Below are positions 17,568 to 27,705 of a DNA stretch of 64,000 nucleotides, one piece after another. Numbering within the stretch: position 1 is the first letter of the stretch; every line of letters begins with the position of its first letter. Origin of the DNA: Agrococcus sp. SL85 (GTDB taxonomy: Bacteria > Actinomycetota > Actinomycetes > Actinomycetales > Microbacteriaceae); contig NZ_CP113066.1 in assembly GCF_026625845.1 (NCBI RefSeq), positions 1,488,001 through 1,552,000 on the forward strand, read 5' to 3'. The position numbers were made by a program, and so were the translations under genes. The notes under the pieces are model-generated. The model made no database searches and was not told where the DNA came from. It was given only the letters and a program-made list of their open reading frames with translations.

Positions 17568-17675
17568 GGCCGCAGGGTCGCGCCGCTCCCGTCGCTCGCG
17601 GGCCGCGCCGACACCGACCTGTGGACGCGCGCGGTCGCCCCGATCTCCCGGTCGGCCCGGCAGCGCGCACCCCGA

Positions 17676-17752
17676 GCCGCGCTCGATCGGCCCGAGCGCA
17701 CCGGCGGGCGCACTGTGCGGCTGACCGCCCGCTCAGGCCCGACGAGCGCGGC
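17676..17752. repeat. Palindromic repeat family D, copy D2
   Basis: Arms GCCGCGCTCG (17676-17685) and CGAGCGCGGC (17743-17752) are exact inverse complements. The interior again reads GATCGGCCCGAGCGCACC, GGCGGGCGCACTGTGCGGC, CCGCCCGCTCAGGCC, matching D1 and D3. Confidence 0.8.
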
Positions 17753-17763
17753 AGCCCTCCCGA

Positions 17764-17839
17764 GCCGCGCTCGATCGGCCTGAGCGCGACGGCGGGCGCA
17801 CTGTGCGGCTGGCTGTCCGCTGAGGCCGATCGAGCGCGG
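17764..17839. repeat. Palindromic repeat family D, copy D3
   Basis: Directly follows D2 in the same orientation. The left arm CCGCGCTCGATCGGCC and right arm GGCCGATCGAGCGCGG are perfect inverse complements of 16 bases. The GGCGGGCGCACTGTGCGGCT core is identical to D2. Confidence 0.82.
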
Positions 17840-17951
17840 GCGCCCTCGGCGGGCGGGTCGCGCCGGGAGCACGCCCGCGCGGCGCGAGCCCATGCGTGCC
17901 CTGACCGCCGCCTGGCCGTATCCTGAGCGCACATCCGTCGAAGGAGTCCCC

Positions 17952-19028
17952 GTGCGCCGCACCGCCGCCATCGCCGTCCCCGCGCTCGCCGCGATCGCCC
18001 TGCTCGCGGGCTGCGCCACGCCGCCGCCCGCCGCCACCACGGAGGCGGGGGAGCCCGAGCCGACCTCGGCGCTCGAGTGCGCGCAGATGGTCACGAACTC
18101 CGGCGGCCTCAACGACCGCTCCTTCAACGAGACGAGCTGGGCGGGCATGCAGCGCGCCCAGGCCGAGCTGGGCGTCGAGGCGAACGTGCTCGTCTCGACC
18201 TCCGAGACCGACCTCGCCCCCAACGTGCAGGCCGCCGTCGACACGGGCTGCGGCTTCGTGCTCACGGTCGGCTACGAGCTCGCCGCCGCGACGGCCGAGC
18301 AGGCCGAGGCCAACCCCGACGTGCAGTTCGCGATCGTCGACGAGGTCGTCGAGGCGCCCAACGTCCGTCCGATCGTCTTCGACACGGCGCAGGCCGCCTT
18401 CCTCGCCGGCTACACCGCCGCCTCCGTCACCGAGACCGGCATCGTCGCCACCTTCGGCGGCGGCAACCAGCCTCCCGTCACGCTCTTCATGGACGGCTTC
18501 GCCGCCGGCATCGACGCCTTCAACGAGGCGAAGGGCCAGGACGTGCGCCTGCTCGGCTGGGACCCGGAGACGCAGGACGGCACCTTCACGGGCGACTTCG
18601 AGAACGTGCAGCTCGGCCAGACGCAGACGCAGGCCTTCCTCGCGCAGGGCGCCGACGTCATCCTCCCGGTCGCCGGCCAGGTCGGCGAGGGCGCCTTCCG
18701 CGCCTCGCTCGACGCGGGCGGCGAGGCGCTCGTCATCTGGGTCGACAACGACGGCTACGACACCCTGCCCGAGGAGTTCCGCCCGCTCCTCCTCACGAGC
18801 GTGCTGAAGAACACCGAGGACGCGGTCGTCGAGGCGATCGCGGATGCGGCCGAGGGCGGGCTCTCGGCCGAGCCCGTGATCGGCACGCTCGAGAACGGCG
18901 GCGTCGAGATCGCCCCGTTCCACGACCTCGACCCGCGCGTGAGCGCCGAGACGAAGGCCGAGCTCGATGCGCTGCGCGAGCAGATCATCGCGGGGGAGAT
19001 CGTCGTGGAGTCGCCCTCGACCCCCTGA
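17952..19028 (+). CDS. BMP family lipoprotein (nucleoside-binding), copy 1
   Basis: The substrate-binding lipoprotein of a PnrA/BmpA-type purine nucleoside ABC transporter, 358 residues. The signal peptide RRTAAIAVPALAAIALLAGC ends in a lipobox with lipidated Cys21. The mature part shows LNDRSFNETSWAGM (nucleoside contact loop), TVGYELAAATAEQAE, FDTAQAAFLAGYTAA, GGGNQPPVTLFMDGFAAG and the C-terminal LTSVLKNTEDAV. The GTG start at 17952 follows GAAGGAG at the proper distance. A second BMP gene follows, then the ATPase and permeases. Confidence 0.92.
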   Translation: MRRTAAIAVPALAAIALLAGCATPPPAATTEAGEPEPTSALECAQMVTNSGGLNDRSFNETSWAGMQRAQAELGVEANVLVSTSETDLAPNVQAAVDTGCGFVLTVGYELAAATAEQAEANPDVQFAIVDEVVEAPNVRPIVFDTAQAAFLAGYTAASVTETGIVATFGGGNQPPVTLFMDGFAAGIDAFNEAKGQDVRLLGWDPETQDGTFTGDFENVQLGQTQTQAFLAQGADVILPVAGQVGEGAFRASLDAGGEALVIWVDNDGYDTLPEEFRPLLLTSVLKNTEDAVVEAIADAAEGGLSAEPVIGTLENGGVEIAPFHDLDPRVSAETKAELDALREQIIAGEIVVESPSTP

Positions 19029-19047
19029 TTCCTGCGTCGATGCTCAG

Positions 19048-19065
19048 CGGAATGCAACGATTCCG
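19048..19065 (+). terminator. Weak hairpin after BMP1
   Basis: CGGAAT and ATTCCG form a six-base stem around GCAACG, followed by TTTCA. It lies 20 bases after the first BMP stop and before the promoter of the second. This could attenuate rather than stop transcription. Confidence 0.4.
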
Positions 19066-19108
19066 TTTCAGAACGGCGACAGCGGCACGTCGGCGCGGAT
19101 GGGCGTCC

Positions 19109-19114
19109 TATGCT
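19109..19114 (+). promoter_or_regulatory. -10 box of BMP2
   Basis: TATGCT lies about 55 bases before the TTG start. The predicted leader contains a small GCCGC/GCGGC hairpin and ends with GGAGGA. Confidence 0.45.
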
Positions 19115-19170
19115 CAACCCATCCCCGCCCTGCCGCCATGCGGCGGGCATCCTTTGCACTGGAGGATCCC

Positions 19171-20274
19171 TTGAGGAACATCACCCGCACCGCCGCACGC
19201 GGCGGCGCCGTCGCGCTGGGCGCGATGCTGCTGCTCGCCGGCTGCGCCGCCGCCCCCGAGGCGCCGGCCGAGACGAGCGGCGGCGCCGCTGAGCCGACCG
19301 TCGACATCCAGCCCTGCATCGTCTCGGACGAGGGCGGCTTCGACGACCGCTCGTTCAACCAGCTGGGCGCCGAGGGCCTCCGCGCCGCGGCCGAGGGCCT
19401 CGGCGTCGAGCCGATCGAGGTCGAGTCGAACTCGCCGTCGGACTACGCGCCGAACCTCACGAGCGTCATCGACCAGGGCTGCAACATGGTCGTCTCGGTC
19501 GGCTTCTCGCTCGCCGAGGCGACGGGTGCCGCGGCCACCGCGAACCCCGACATCAACTTCGCGATCATCGACGACTCGTCGGTCGTGGCCGACAACGTCC
19601 AGCCGATCGTCTACGACACGGCGCAGGCCGCGTTCCTCGCCGGCTACGCCGCCGCCTCGTACTCGGAGTCGGGCATCGTCGCGACCTGGGGCGGCCTCCA
19701 GATCCCGCCGGTCACGATCTTCATGGACGGCTTCGTCGACGGCGTGAACTACTTCAACGAGCAGATGGGCGAGGACGTCACGGTCCTCGGCTGGGACGTC
19801 GACGCGCAGAACGGCTCCTTCACGGGCGGCTTCGCCGCCGGCGTCGAGGCCAAGTCGATCGCCGAGCAGTTCATCGGCCAGGGCGCCGACGTGCTCATGC
19901 CGGTCGGCGGCCCGATCTTCCTCTCGGCCGCCGAGGCCATCCGTGACCAGGGCGACGACTCGGGCATCGTGATGATCGGCGTCGACGCCGACCTCTACGA
20001 GACCTCGCCCGAGAACGCCGACCTCTTCCTCACCTCGGTGCTGAAGGGCATGTCGACGGGCGTCCAGACGGTCGTCGAGCAGGCGGCGGCAGGCGAGTTC
20101 TCGAGCGAGCCGTACGTCGGCACGCTCGAGAACGAGGGCGTGGGACTGGCCCCGTTCCACGACTTCGAGGGCTCGGTCGACCCCGAGCTGCAGGCGCAGC
20201 TCGACGAGATCACGGCCGGCATCATCGCCGGTGACATCGAGGTCGTCTCGCCCGCGAGCCCCGAGACCCCGTAG
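19171..20274 (+). CDS. BMP family lipoprotein (nucleoside-binding), copy 2
   Basis: A paralog of the preceding gene, 367 residues. The TTG start is chosen because GGAGGA lies at the right distance and the reading gives a clean lipoprotein signal: RNITRTAARGG, a hydrophobic GAMLLL, then LAGC with Cys25. Shared motifs include GGFDDRSFNQLGAEGL, VSVGFSLAEATGAAA, YDTAQAAFLAGYAAASYSESG and PPVTIFMDGFVDGVNYFNEQMG. It has its own likely promoter and a strong hairpin after it, so its expression may differ from both BMP1 and the ABC genes. Confidence 0.92.
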   Translation: MRNITRTAARGGAVALGAMLLLAGCAAAPEAPAETSGGAAEPTVDIQPCIVSDEGGFDDRSFNQLGAEGLRAAAEGLGVEPIEVESNSPSDYAPNLTSVIDQGCNMVVSVGFSLAEATGAAATANPDINFAIIDDSSVVADNVQPIVYDTAQAAFLAGYAAASYSESGIVATWGGLQIPPVTIFMDGFVDGVNYFNEQMGEDVTVLGWDVDAQNGSFTGGFAAGVEAKSIAEQFIGQGADVLMPVGGPIFLSAAEAIRDQGDDSGIVMIGVDADLYETSPENADLFLTSVLKGMSTGVQTVVEQAAAGEFSSEPYVGTLENEGVGLAPFHDFEGSVDPELQAQLDEITAGIIAGDIEVVSPASPETP

Positions 20275-20288
20275 GTCCGCAGCATGCA

Positions 20289-20318
20289 CGTGGGGGTCGG
20301 CTCCAGCCGGCCCCCACG
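20289..20318 (+). terminator. Hairpin terminator after BMP2
   Basis: CGTGGGGGTCGGCT (20289-20302) pairs with AGCCGGCCCCCACG (20305-20318) across a two-base loop with one mismatch. It lies 14 bases after the BMP2 stop and upstream of the TAGATT box of the ABC operon. Confidence 0.75.
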
Positions 20319-20360
20319 CGCGTGAGCGCCGCCGGGTGCGCGGCACCCCCAGAACCCGGC

Positions 20361-20366
20361 TAGATT
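20361..20366 (+). promoter_or_regulatory. -10 box of the nucleoside ABC operon
   Basis: TAGATT predicts a leader of about 30 bases ending in AAGGAAGG before the ATG at 20404. Confidence 0.45.
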
Positions 20367-20403
20367 CACATGCGACGCCAGCGTCGTCGTCCAAGGAAGG
20401 CCC

Positions 20404-21929
20404 ATGACCACCGAGCACCCGACCCTCGAGCTCCGCGGCATCACCAAGCGCTTCGGAGCCCTCACCGCCAACGACCAGATCTCCCTGGAGGTCCGCGCGG
20501 GCGAGATCCACTGCCTGCTGGGCGAGAACGGCGCGGGCAAGTCGACGCTCATGAACGTCCTCTACGGCCTCTACCGCGCCGACGAGGGCGAGATCCTGCT
20601 CGAGGGCGCCGCGCAGCGCTTCTCCGGCCCCGGCGACGCCATGCGCGCGGGCATCGGCATGGTGCACCAGCACTTCATGCTCATCCCCGTCTTCACCGTC
20701 GCCGAGAACGTGCTGCTCGGCCACGAGCGCAAGCTCGGCGGCCTCGCGGGCGCGCGCCAGAAGGTGCGCGAGATCTCGAAGCGGTTCGGCTTCGACATCG
20801 ACCCGGACGCGCGCATCGAGGACCTGCCCGTCGGCGTCCAGCAGCGCGTCGAGATCATCAAGGCGCTCTCGCAGGACGCGAAGGTGCTCGTCTTCGACGA
20901 GCCCACCGCCGTCCTCACCCCGCAGGAGACCGACGAGCTCATGGCCGTCATGCAGCAGCTCCGCGGCGAGGGGCGCGCGATCGTCTTCATCACCCACAAG
21001 CTCCGCGAGGTGCGGGCGATCGCCGACCGCATCACGGTCATCCGCCTCGGCAAGGTCGTCGGCACCGCGAGCCCGACCTCGTCGAGCACCGAGCTCGCCT
21101 CGCTCATGGTCGGCCGCCCGGTCGAGCTCACCGTGCAGAAGGACCTGCCCGTGCTCACCGACAACCAGCTCGAGGTCACGGCGCTCACCGTGCTGGACGC
21201 GGTCGGCCAGAAGGTCGTCAACGACGTCTCCTTCACCGTCCGCGGCGGCGAGGTGCTCTGCATCGCGGGCGTCCAGGGCAACGGCCAGACCGAGCTCACC
21301 GAGGCGATCCTGGGCCTCCAGCAGCGCGCCTCGGGCTCGATCTCGCTCAACGGCCGCGAGCTGCTCGGCCGCTCGGTGCGCGAGGTGCTCGACGCCGGCG
21401 TCGGCTTCGTGCCCGAGGACCGCAAGGTCGACGGCCTCGTCGGCGACTTCTCGATCGCCGAGAACCTCATGCTCGACCGCTATCAGGGCGCGCCGTTCAC
21501 CAAGGCCGGCACGATCGACCGCGCGGAGCGCGACCGCTTCGCCGAGGAGAAGCTCGGCGCGTACGACGTGCGCGCGCAGGGCATCGAGACCCACGTCGGC
21601 ACCCTGTCCGGCGGCAACCAGCAGAAGGTCGTGCTCGCCCGCGAGCTCGGCCGCCCGCTCGCGCTCTTCGTCGCGTCGCAGCCCACCCGCGGCCTCGACG
21701 TCGGCTCGATCGAGTTCGTGCACAGCCAGATCATCGCGACGCGCGACGCGGGCATCCCCGTGATCGTCGTCTCGACCGAGCTCGACGAGGTCGTGGGCCT
21801 CGCCGACCGCATCGCGGTGATGTACCGAGGCGGCGTGGTCGGCATCGTGCCGGCCGACACCAGCCGCGACGCGCTCGGCCTCATGATGGCCGGCGAGCGC
21901 CCTGCAGACCACGCGGAAGGAGCCGCAGC

Positions 21930-21933
<4 letters not shown>
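20404..21933 (+). CDS. Nucleoside ABC transporter ATP-binding protein (two NBDs)
   Basis: An ATPase of 509 residues with two fused nucleotide-binding domains, as in the sugar/nucleoside (CUT2, NupO/YufO) group. NBD1 has GENGAGKST, an unusual signature LPVGVQQRVEII and VLVFDEPTAVLTP. NBD2 has a degenerate Walker A (GVQGNGQTEL, no GKS/T), a normal LSGGNQQKVVLARE and FVASQPTRGLD in the Walker B/D-loop position. This asymmetry is normal for the family. It powers the two permeases with which it overlaps (GTGA at 21930). Confidence 0.95.
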
Positions 21934-23350
<1,417 letters not shown>

Positions 23351-23354
<4 letters not shown>

Positions 23355-24646
23355 CCACCCAGCAGCCCATCGACGCCCGCACCGCCTCGCCCTCCGAGCC
23401 GGAGGCCCTCGAGCGCGCCGTCGTCAAGCACTGGAAGGGGCCGATCTCCTTCGCCGTGCTCACCGTCGTCGCCGCGATCCTCATGATCGGCCTGGGCCGC
23501 GACGGCTCGGCGACCCTGCGCCTCGCCTCCGGCGGCGACTTCGTGCAGATCCCCGACGCCGTGCTGCCCGCGCGGCCGACCGGCATCGTCGTCGTGCTGC
23601 TCCTCGCGGCGCTCACGGCGCTCTCGTTCTGGGCCACAGCGACCGTCCGCAGGCTCGGCCCCTGGCTGCCCGTGGCCTTCGGCGTGCTCTTCGTGCTCGG
23701 CTTCCTCACCTGGGCCGGCGCGGGCGCGATGATCCCGATCACGGGCCTGCTCTTCGCGACCGTGGGGCTCTCGGTGCCGCTGATCTTCGGCGCCATGGGC
23801 GGCGTGATCTCGGAGCGCGCGGGCGTCGTGAACATCGCGATCGAGGCGCAGCTGCTCGGCGGCGCGTTCACGGGCGCCGTCGTCGCCTCGGCGACGGGCT
23901 CGACGATCGTCGGCGTGCTCGCTGCGATGCTCGCCTCGGTGCTCGTCTCGATGGTGCTCGCGGCCTTCGCGATCCGCTACCTCGTCGAGCAGGTCATCGT
24001 CGGCGTCGTGCTCAACGTGCTCGTCGTGGGCCTGACGAACTTCTTCTACTCGTCGGTGCTCACGGGCAACCCCGCGCTCAACTCGCCCGACCGCCTCGAC
24101 CGCATCCCGATCCCGGGCCTGTTCAACATCCCGGTCATCGGCCCGGCGCTGTTCAACCAGACGATCATCGTCTACGCGATGTACATCGTGGTGCCGGCGA
24201 TCGCCTACGGCCTGTTCCGCACCACGTGGGGACTGCGCCTGCGCGCGATCGGCGAGCACCCGCTCGCGGCCGACACCGTCGGCATCCGCGTCAACCCGCT
24301 GCGGTTCTGGAACGTCTCGCTCGCGGGCGCGATCGCCGGCCTCGGCGGCGCCTACTTCACGCTCGACTCCAACGGCTCGTTCACGCGCGAGATGACGGCG
24401 GGCCTCGGCTACATCGCCCTCGCCGCCGTGATCTTCGGCCAGTGGCACCCGATCAAGGCGGCCGCCGCTGCGCTGCTGTTCGGCTTCGCCTCGGCGCTGC
24501 AGCAGACGCTCGGCGCGATCGGCTCGCCGGTGCCGAGCGAGTTCATGCTCATGCTCCCGTACGTCATCACGATCCTGGCGGTCGCCGGGTTCATCGGCCA
24601 GTCGCGCGCGCCCGCCGCGAGCGGCAAGGCCTACGTGAAGCAGTAG
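23351..24646 (+). CDS. Nucleoside ABC transporter permease 2 (BPD_transp_2)
   Basis: The second permease, 431 residues, of the NupQ/YufQ type. After a cytosolic start and the first helix (FAVLTVVAAILMIGLG) it has GAMGGVISERAGVVNIAIEAQLLGGAFTG, VEQVIVGVVLNVLVVGLTNFFYS, GLRLRAIGEHPLAADTVGI and GLGYIALAAVIFGQWHP. The ATG overlaps the permease 1 stop (ATGA). The cytidine deaminase starts five bases after its stop. Confidence 0.93.
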
Positions 24647-24650
24647 GGGC

Positions 24651-25064
24651 ATGGCGGAGATCGACTGGCAGGCGCTGCACGAGGCGGCGGTCGCCGCGAG
24701 CGCGAAGGCCTACGCGCCGTACTCGCGCTTCGCCGTGGGCGCCGCGGCGCTCGTCGACGACGGCCGCATCGTCTCGGGCGCGAACATCGAGAACGCGGCC
24801 TACGGCGTGACGCTGTGCGCAGAGTGCTCGCTCGTCTCCGAGCTCGTCATGGGCGGCGGCGGCAGGCTCGTCGCCTTCGCGTGCGTCGACGGCAACGGCG
24901 ACCGGCTCATGCCCTGCGGCCGCTGCCGCCAGCTGCTGTTCGAGCACGCGGCCGAGGGCTGCCTGCTCGACACCGTGAGCGGCATCCGCACGATCGACGA
25001 GGTGCTGCCCGACGCGTTCGGGCCGCGCACGCTCGAGGCGTACGCCGAGACCCGGCGGCCCTAG
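24651..25064 (+). CDS. cdd: Cytidine deaminase
   Basis: A zinc enzyme of 137 residues that converts (deoxy)cytidine to (deoxy)uridine. The catalytic motif ENAAYGVTLCAECSL supplies a zinc Cys and the region of the general-base Glu, and VMPCGRCRQLLFEH-type sequence (MPCGRCRQLL) supplies the other two zinc cysteines. YAPYSRFAVGAAALVDDG is the usual substrate loop. Its place directly behind the nucleoside permeases indicates use of imported pyrimidine nucleosides. Confidence 0.95.
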   Translation: MAEIDWQALHEAAVAASAKAYAPYSRFAVGAAALVDDGRIVSGANIENAAYGVTLCAECSLVSELVMGGGGRLVAFACVDGNGDRLMPCGRCRQLLFEHAAEGCLLDTVSGIRTIDEVLPDAFGPRTLEAYAETRRP

Positions 25065-25091
25065 CCCACCCATCCATCCACCACGCCCGAC

Positions 25092-25122
25092 CCCGACCGC
25101 CCACCCGGCGGCCGCGGTCGGG
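25092..25122. terminator. Hairpin between cdd and deoA
   Basis: Arms CCCGACCGC (25092-25100) and GCGGTCGGG (25114-25122) are perfect complements. It may separate or attenuate transcription between the transporter/cdd unit and deoA. Confidence 0.55.
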
Positions 25123-25199
25123 CGGCAGCATCCGGGCCGACGGGCGCCGGATGGAGATCCGCGGCCGACCGCCGCGACCCAGCGAAGCGAGGAAGCACC

Positions 25200-26489
25200 A
25201 TGGCCGAGGCGTTCGACGTCGTCGACATCATCCGCACGAAGCGCGACCGGGGCACGCTCTCCACCGAGCAGATCGACTGGCTGATCGACGCCTACACGCG
25301 CGGCTACGTCGAGGACCCGCAGATGGCGTCGCTCGCCATGGCGATCCTGCTGAACGGCATGGAGCGGCGCGAGATCCACGACCTCACGAGCGCCATGATC
25401 GCCTCCGGCGAGCGCATGGACTTCTCGTCGCTCGAGGCGCCCACGGTCGACAAGCACTCCACGGGCGGCGTCGGCGACAAGATCACGCTGCCGCTCATGC
25501 CGCTCGTCGCGGCCTTCGGCGCCGCGGTGCCGCAGCTCTCCGGCCGCGGGCTCGGCCACACGGGCGGCACGCTCGACAAGCTCGAGTCGATCCCCGGCTG
25601 GCGCGCCGACCTCTCGAACGCCGAGATGCTCGAGCAGCTGCGCACGGTCGGCGGCGTCGTGTGCGCCGCGGGCACGGGCCTCGCGCCCGCCGACAAGCGC
25701 CTCTACGCCCTCCGCGACATCACGGGCACGGTCGAGGCGATCCCGCTCATCGCGTCGTCGATCATGTCGAAGAAGATCGCCGAGGGCACGGGCGCGCTCG
25801 TGCTCGACGTGAAGTTCGGCTCGGGCGCCTTCATGCAGGAGTTCGCCCGGGCGAAGGAGCTCGCCGAGACGATGGTGGCGCTCGGGCGCGACGCCGGGGT
25901 CGAGACGCGCGCGCTGCTCACCACCATGGACACGCCGCTCGGCCTCGCGATCGGCAACGCCAACGAGGTGCGCGAGTCGGTGGAGGTGCTCGCCGGCGGC
26001 GGCCCCGCCGACGTGGTCGAGCTCACGGTCGCGCTCGCGCGGGAGATGCTCGACGCGGTCGGCAAGGGCGACGCCGATGTCGAGGCCGCGCTGCAGGACG
26101 GCCGGGCGATGGACGTCTGGCGCCGCTTCGTCGTGGCGCAGGGCGGCGACCCCGACGCGGCCCTGCCGACGCCGAACGAGACGCACACGGTCGTGGCCGA
26201 GGCCGACGGCGTGCTCGTGCGCCAGGAGGCGCTGCCCTTCGGCGTCGCCGCCTGGCGCCTCGGCGCCGGCCGTGCGCGCGCGAGCGACCCCGTGGTGCAC
26301 GCCGCGGGCATCGACCTGCACGTGAAGCCCGGCGACGCCGTGCGCGCGGGCGACCCGCTGTGGACGATCTCGGCCGACGACGCCACGCGCATCCCGCGGG
26401 CGCTCGAGGCGCTCGAGGGCGCCTGGGAGCTCGCCCCCGCGGGCACCGAGGTCGTCGTGCCCTCGATCGTGCGCGAGCGGATCGCCTGA
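25200..26489 (+). CDS. deoA: Thymidine phosphorylase
   Basis: A protein of 429 residues that phosphorolyses thymidine/deoxyuridine to free base and deoxyribose-1-phosphate. The signature SGRGLGHTGGTLDKLE is exact. KHSTGGVGDKITLPLMPLVA is the phosphate-binding loop, and SIMSKKIAEGTGALVLDVKFGSGAFM is the central conserved block. The C-terminal PYNP domain carries HVKPGDAVRAGDPLW. AGCGAAGCGAGGAAG precedes the ATG. It acts downstream of cdd in the pyrimidine branch of salvage. Confidence 0.96.
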   Translation: MAEAFDVVDIIRTKRDRGTLSTEQIDWLIDAYTRGYVEDPQMASLAMAILLNGMERREIHDLTSAMIASGERMDFSSLEAPTVDKHSTGGVGDKITLPLMPLVAAFGAAVPQLSGRGLGHTGGTLDKLESIPGWRADLSNAEMLEQLRTVGGVVCAAGTGLAPADKRLYALRDITGTVEAIPLIASSIMSKKIAEGTGALVLDVKFGSGAFMQEFARAKELAETMVALGRDAGVETRALLTTMDTPLGLAIGNANEVRESVEVLAGGGPADVVELTVALAREMLDAVGKGDADVEAALQDGRAMDVWRRFVVAQGGDPDAALPTPNETHTVVAEADGVLVRQEALPFGVAAWRLGAGRARASDPVVHAAGIDLHVKPGDAVRAGDPLWTISADDATRIPRALEALEGAWELAPAGTEVVVPSIVRERIA

Positions 26490-26555
26490 GCCGGCGCTGC
26501 GCGGGCGGCGGGCGGATGCTCGCCGCCCGGCAACGTGCCCGCAACCTCCGACTTG

Positions 26556-26561
26556 TACGAT
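26556..26561 (+). promoter_or_regulatory. -10 box of add
   Basis: TACGAT lies 38 bases before the preferred ATG of add, giving a leader of about 30 bases containing a GGAG ribosome site. Confidence 0.4.
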
Positions 26562-26598
26562 CGGAGCCGCACCACCCCCTCGGACGATGGAGACCATG

Positions 26599-27705
26599 AT
26601 GAGCCGCTACGAGGTCGACGGCGTCGACATCCAGAGCCTGCCGAAGGTCAGCCTCCATGACCACCTCGACGGGGGCCTGCGTCCGCAGACGATCCTCGAG
26701 CTCGGCGACGAGATCGGCCTCGAGCTGCCCGCGAGCGACGCGGCCGCGCTCGGCGCGTGGTTCGCGAAGCAGTCGAACTCGGGCTCGCTGCCCGAGTACC
26801 TGACGACCTTCGACATCACGACCGCGGTCATGCAGACCGAGCACGGCCTGCACCGCGTGGCGAAGGAGTTCGTGCTCGACCTCGCCGAGGACGGCGTCGT
26901 CTACGGCGAGATCCGCTGGGCGCCCGAGCAGCACCTGACCCGCGGGCTGTCGCTCGACGCGGCCGTCGAGGCCGTGCAGGCGGGCATCGACGAGGCGGTG
27001 GCGCTCGTCGCGACCCACGGCGGCGGCATCCGGGTGGGGCAGCTCATCAGCGCGATGCGGCACCTCGACCGCGCCGACGAGATCGCCGAGCTCGCGCTCC
27101 GCCACCGCGACCGGGGCGCCGTCGGCTTCGACATCGCGGGCCCCGAGGCGGGCTTCCCGGCCTCGCGCCTGGCCTCCGCCTTCGACCTCCTCGCGAAGGC
27201 GCACTTCCCGGCGACCGTCCACGCGGGCGAGGGCGCGGGGCTCGAGTCGATCCAGGACGCGCTCTTCGCGGGGCGCGCGCTGCGCCTCGGCCACGGCACG
27301 CGCATCGCCGAGGACATCGTGGTCGAGGAGGAGACCGCCGACGCCGTCGTCGTGCGCCTGGGCCAGACCGCCGAGTGGGTCAAGGACCGGCAGATCGCGC
27401 TCGAGGTGAGCCCGAGCTCCAACCTGCAGACCGGCACGATCGCGCAGTGGGGCGAGGAGCTCGTCGACCACCCGATCGACCTGCTGCTCCAGCTCGGCTT
27501 CGCCGTGACCGTCAACGTCGACAACCGCCTGCAGTCGGGCACCTCGCTCACGCGCGAGCTCGGCCTGCTCGTCGAGGCCTTCGACTGGGACCTCGACGAC
27601 CTCGAGCAGGTGCAGCAGCACGCCGCGGCGGCCGCCTTCCTGCCCTTCGAGGAGCGCGAGGACCTCGCCGACGAGATCGCCGACGGGTTCGACCGCCTGC
27701 GATGA
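26599..27705 (+). CDS. add: Adenosine deaminase
   Basis: A zinc enzyme of 368 residues that deaminates adenosine to inosine. KVSLHDHLDGGLRP gives the first metal ligands, FDIAGPEAGF a substrate loop, VHAGEGAGLESI a metal His and the catalytic Glu, LGHGTRI another catalytic His, and LEVSPSSNLQTG the C-terminal barrel. The last catalytic block reads VNVDNRLQSGTSLT, the form usual in actinobacterial enzymes. The start at 26599 follows GGAG by six bases; ATG codons at 26587 and 26596 are alternatives. Inosine formed here would be the substrate of the purine nucleoside phosphorylase at 30.4 kb. Confidence 0.94.
   Translation: MSRYEVDGVDIQSLPKVSLHDHLDGGLRPQTILELGDEIGLELPASDAAALGAWFAKQSNSGSLPEYLTTFDITTAVMQTEHGLHRVAKEFVLDLAEDGVVYGEIRWAPEQHLTRGLSLDAAVEAVQAGIDEAVALVATHGGGIRVGQLISAMRHLDRADEIAELALRHRDRGAVGFDIAGPEAGFPASRLASAFDLLAKAHFPATVHAGEGAGLESIQDALFAGRALRLGHGTRIAEDIVVEEETADAVVVRLGQTAEWVKDRQIALEVSPSSNLQTGTIAQWGEELVDHPIDLLLQLGFAVTVNVDNRLQSGTSLTRELGLLVEAFDWDLDDLEQVQQHAAAAAFLPFEEREDLADEIADGFDRLR

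Larger units (their letters stand above)
17568..17951. other. Intergenic region with repeats and the BMP1 promoter
   Basis: A 384-base gap between the divergent DUF559 gene and the first BMP lipoprotein gene. It contains palindromes D2 and D3, a TATCCT box at 17919-17924, and a GAAGGAG ribosome site just before the GTG at 17952. No further gene was seen. Confidence 0.7.

Noticed and set aside
19115-19165. Purine riboswitch upstream of the second BMP gene
   Set aside because: The leader is only about 50 bases with one small hairpin; no three-way junction or conserved riboswitch core is visible.
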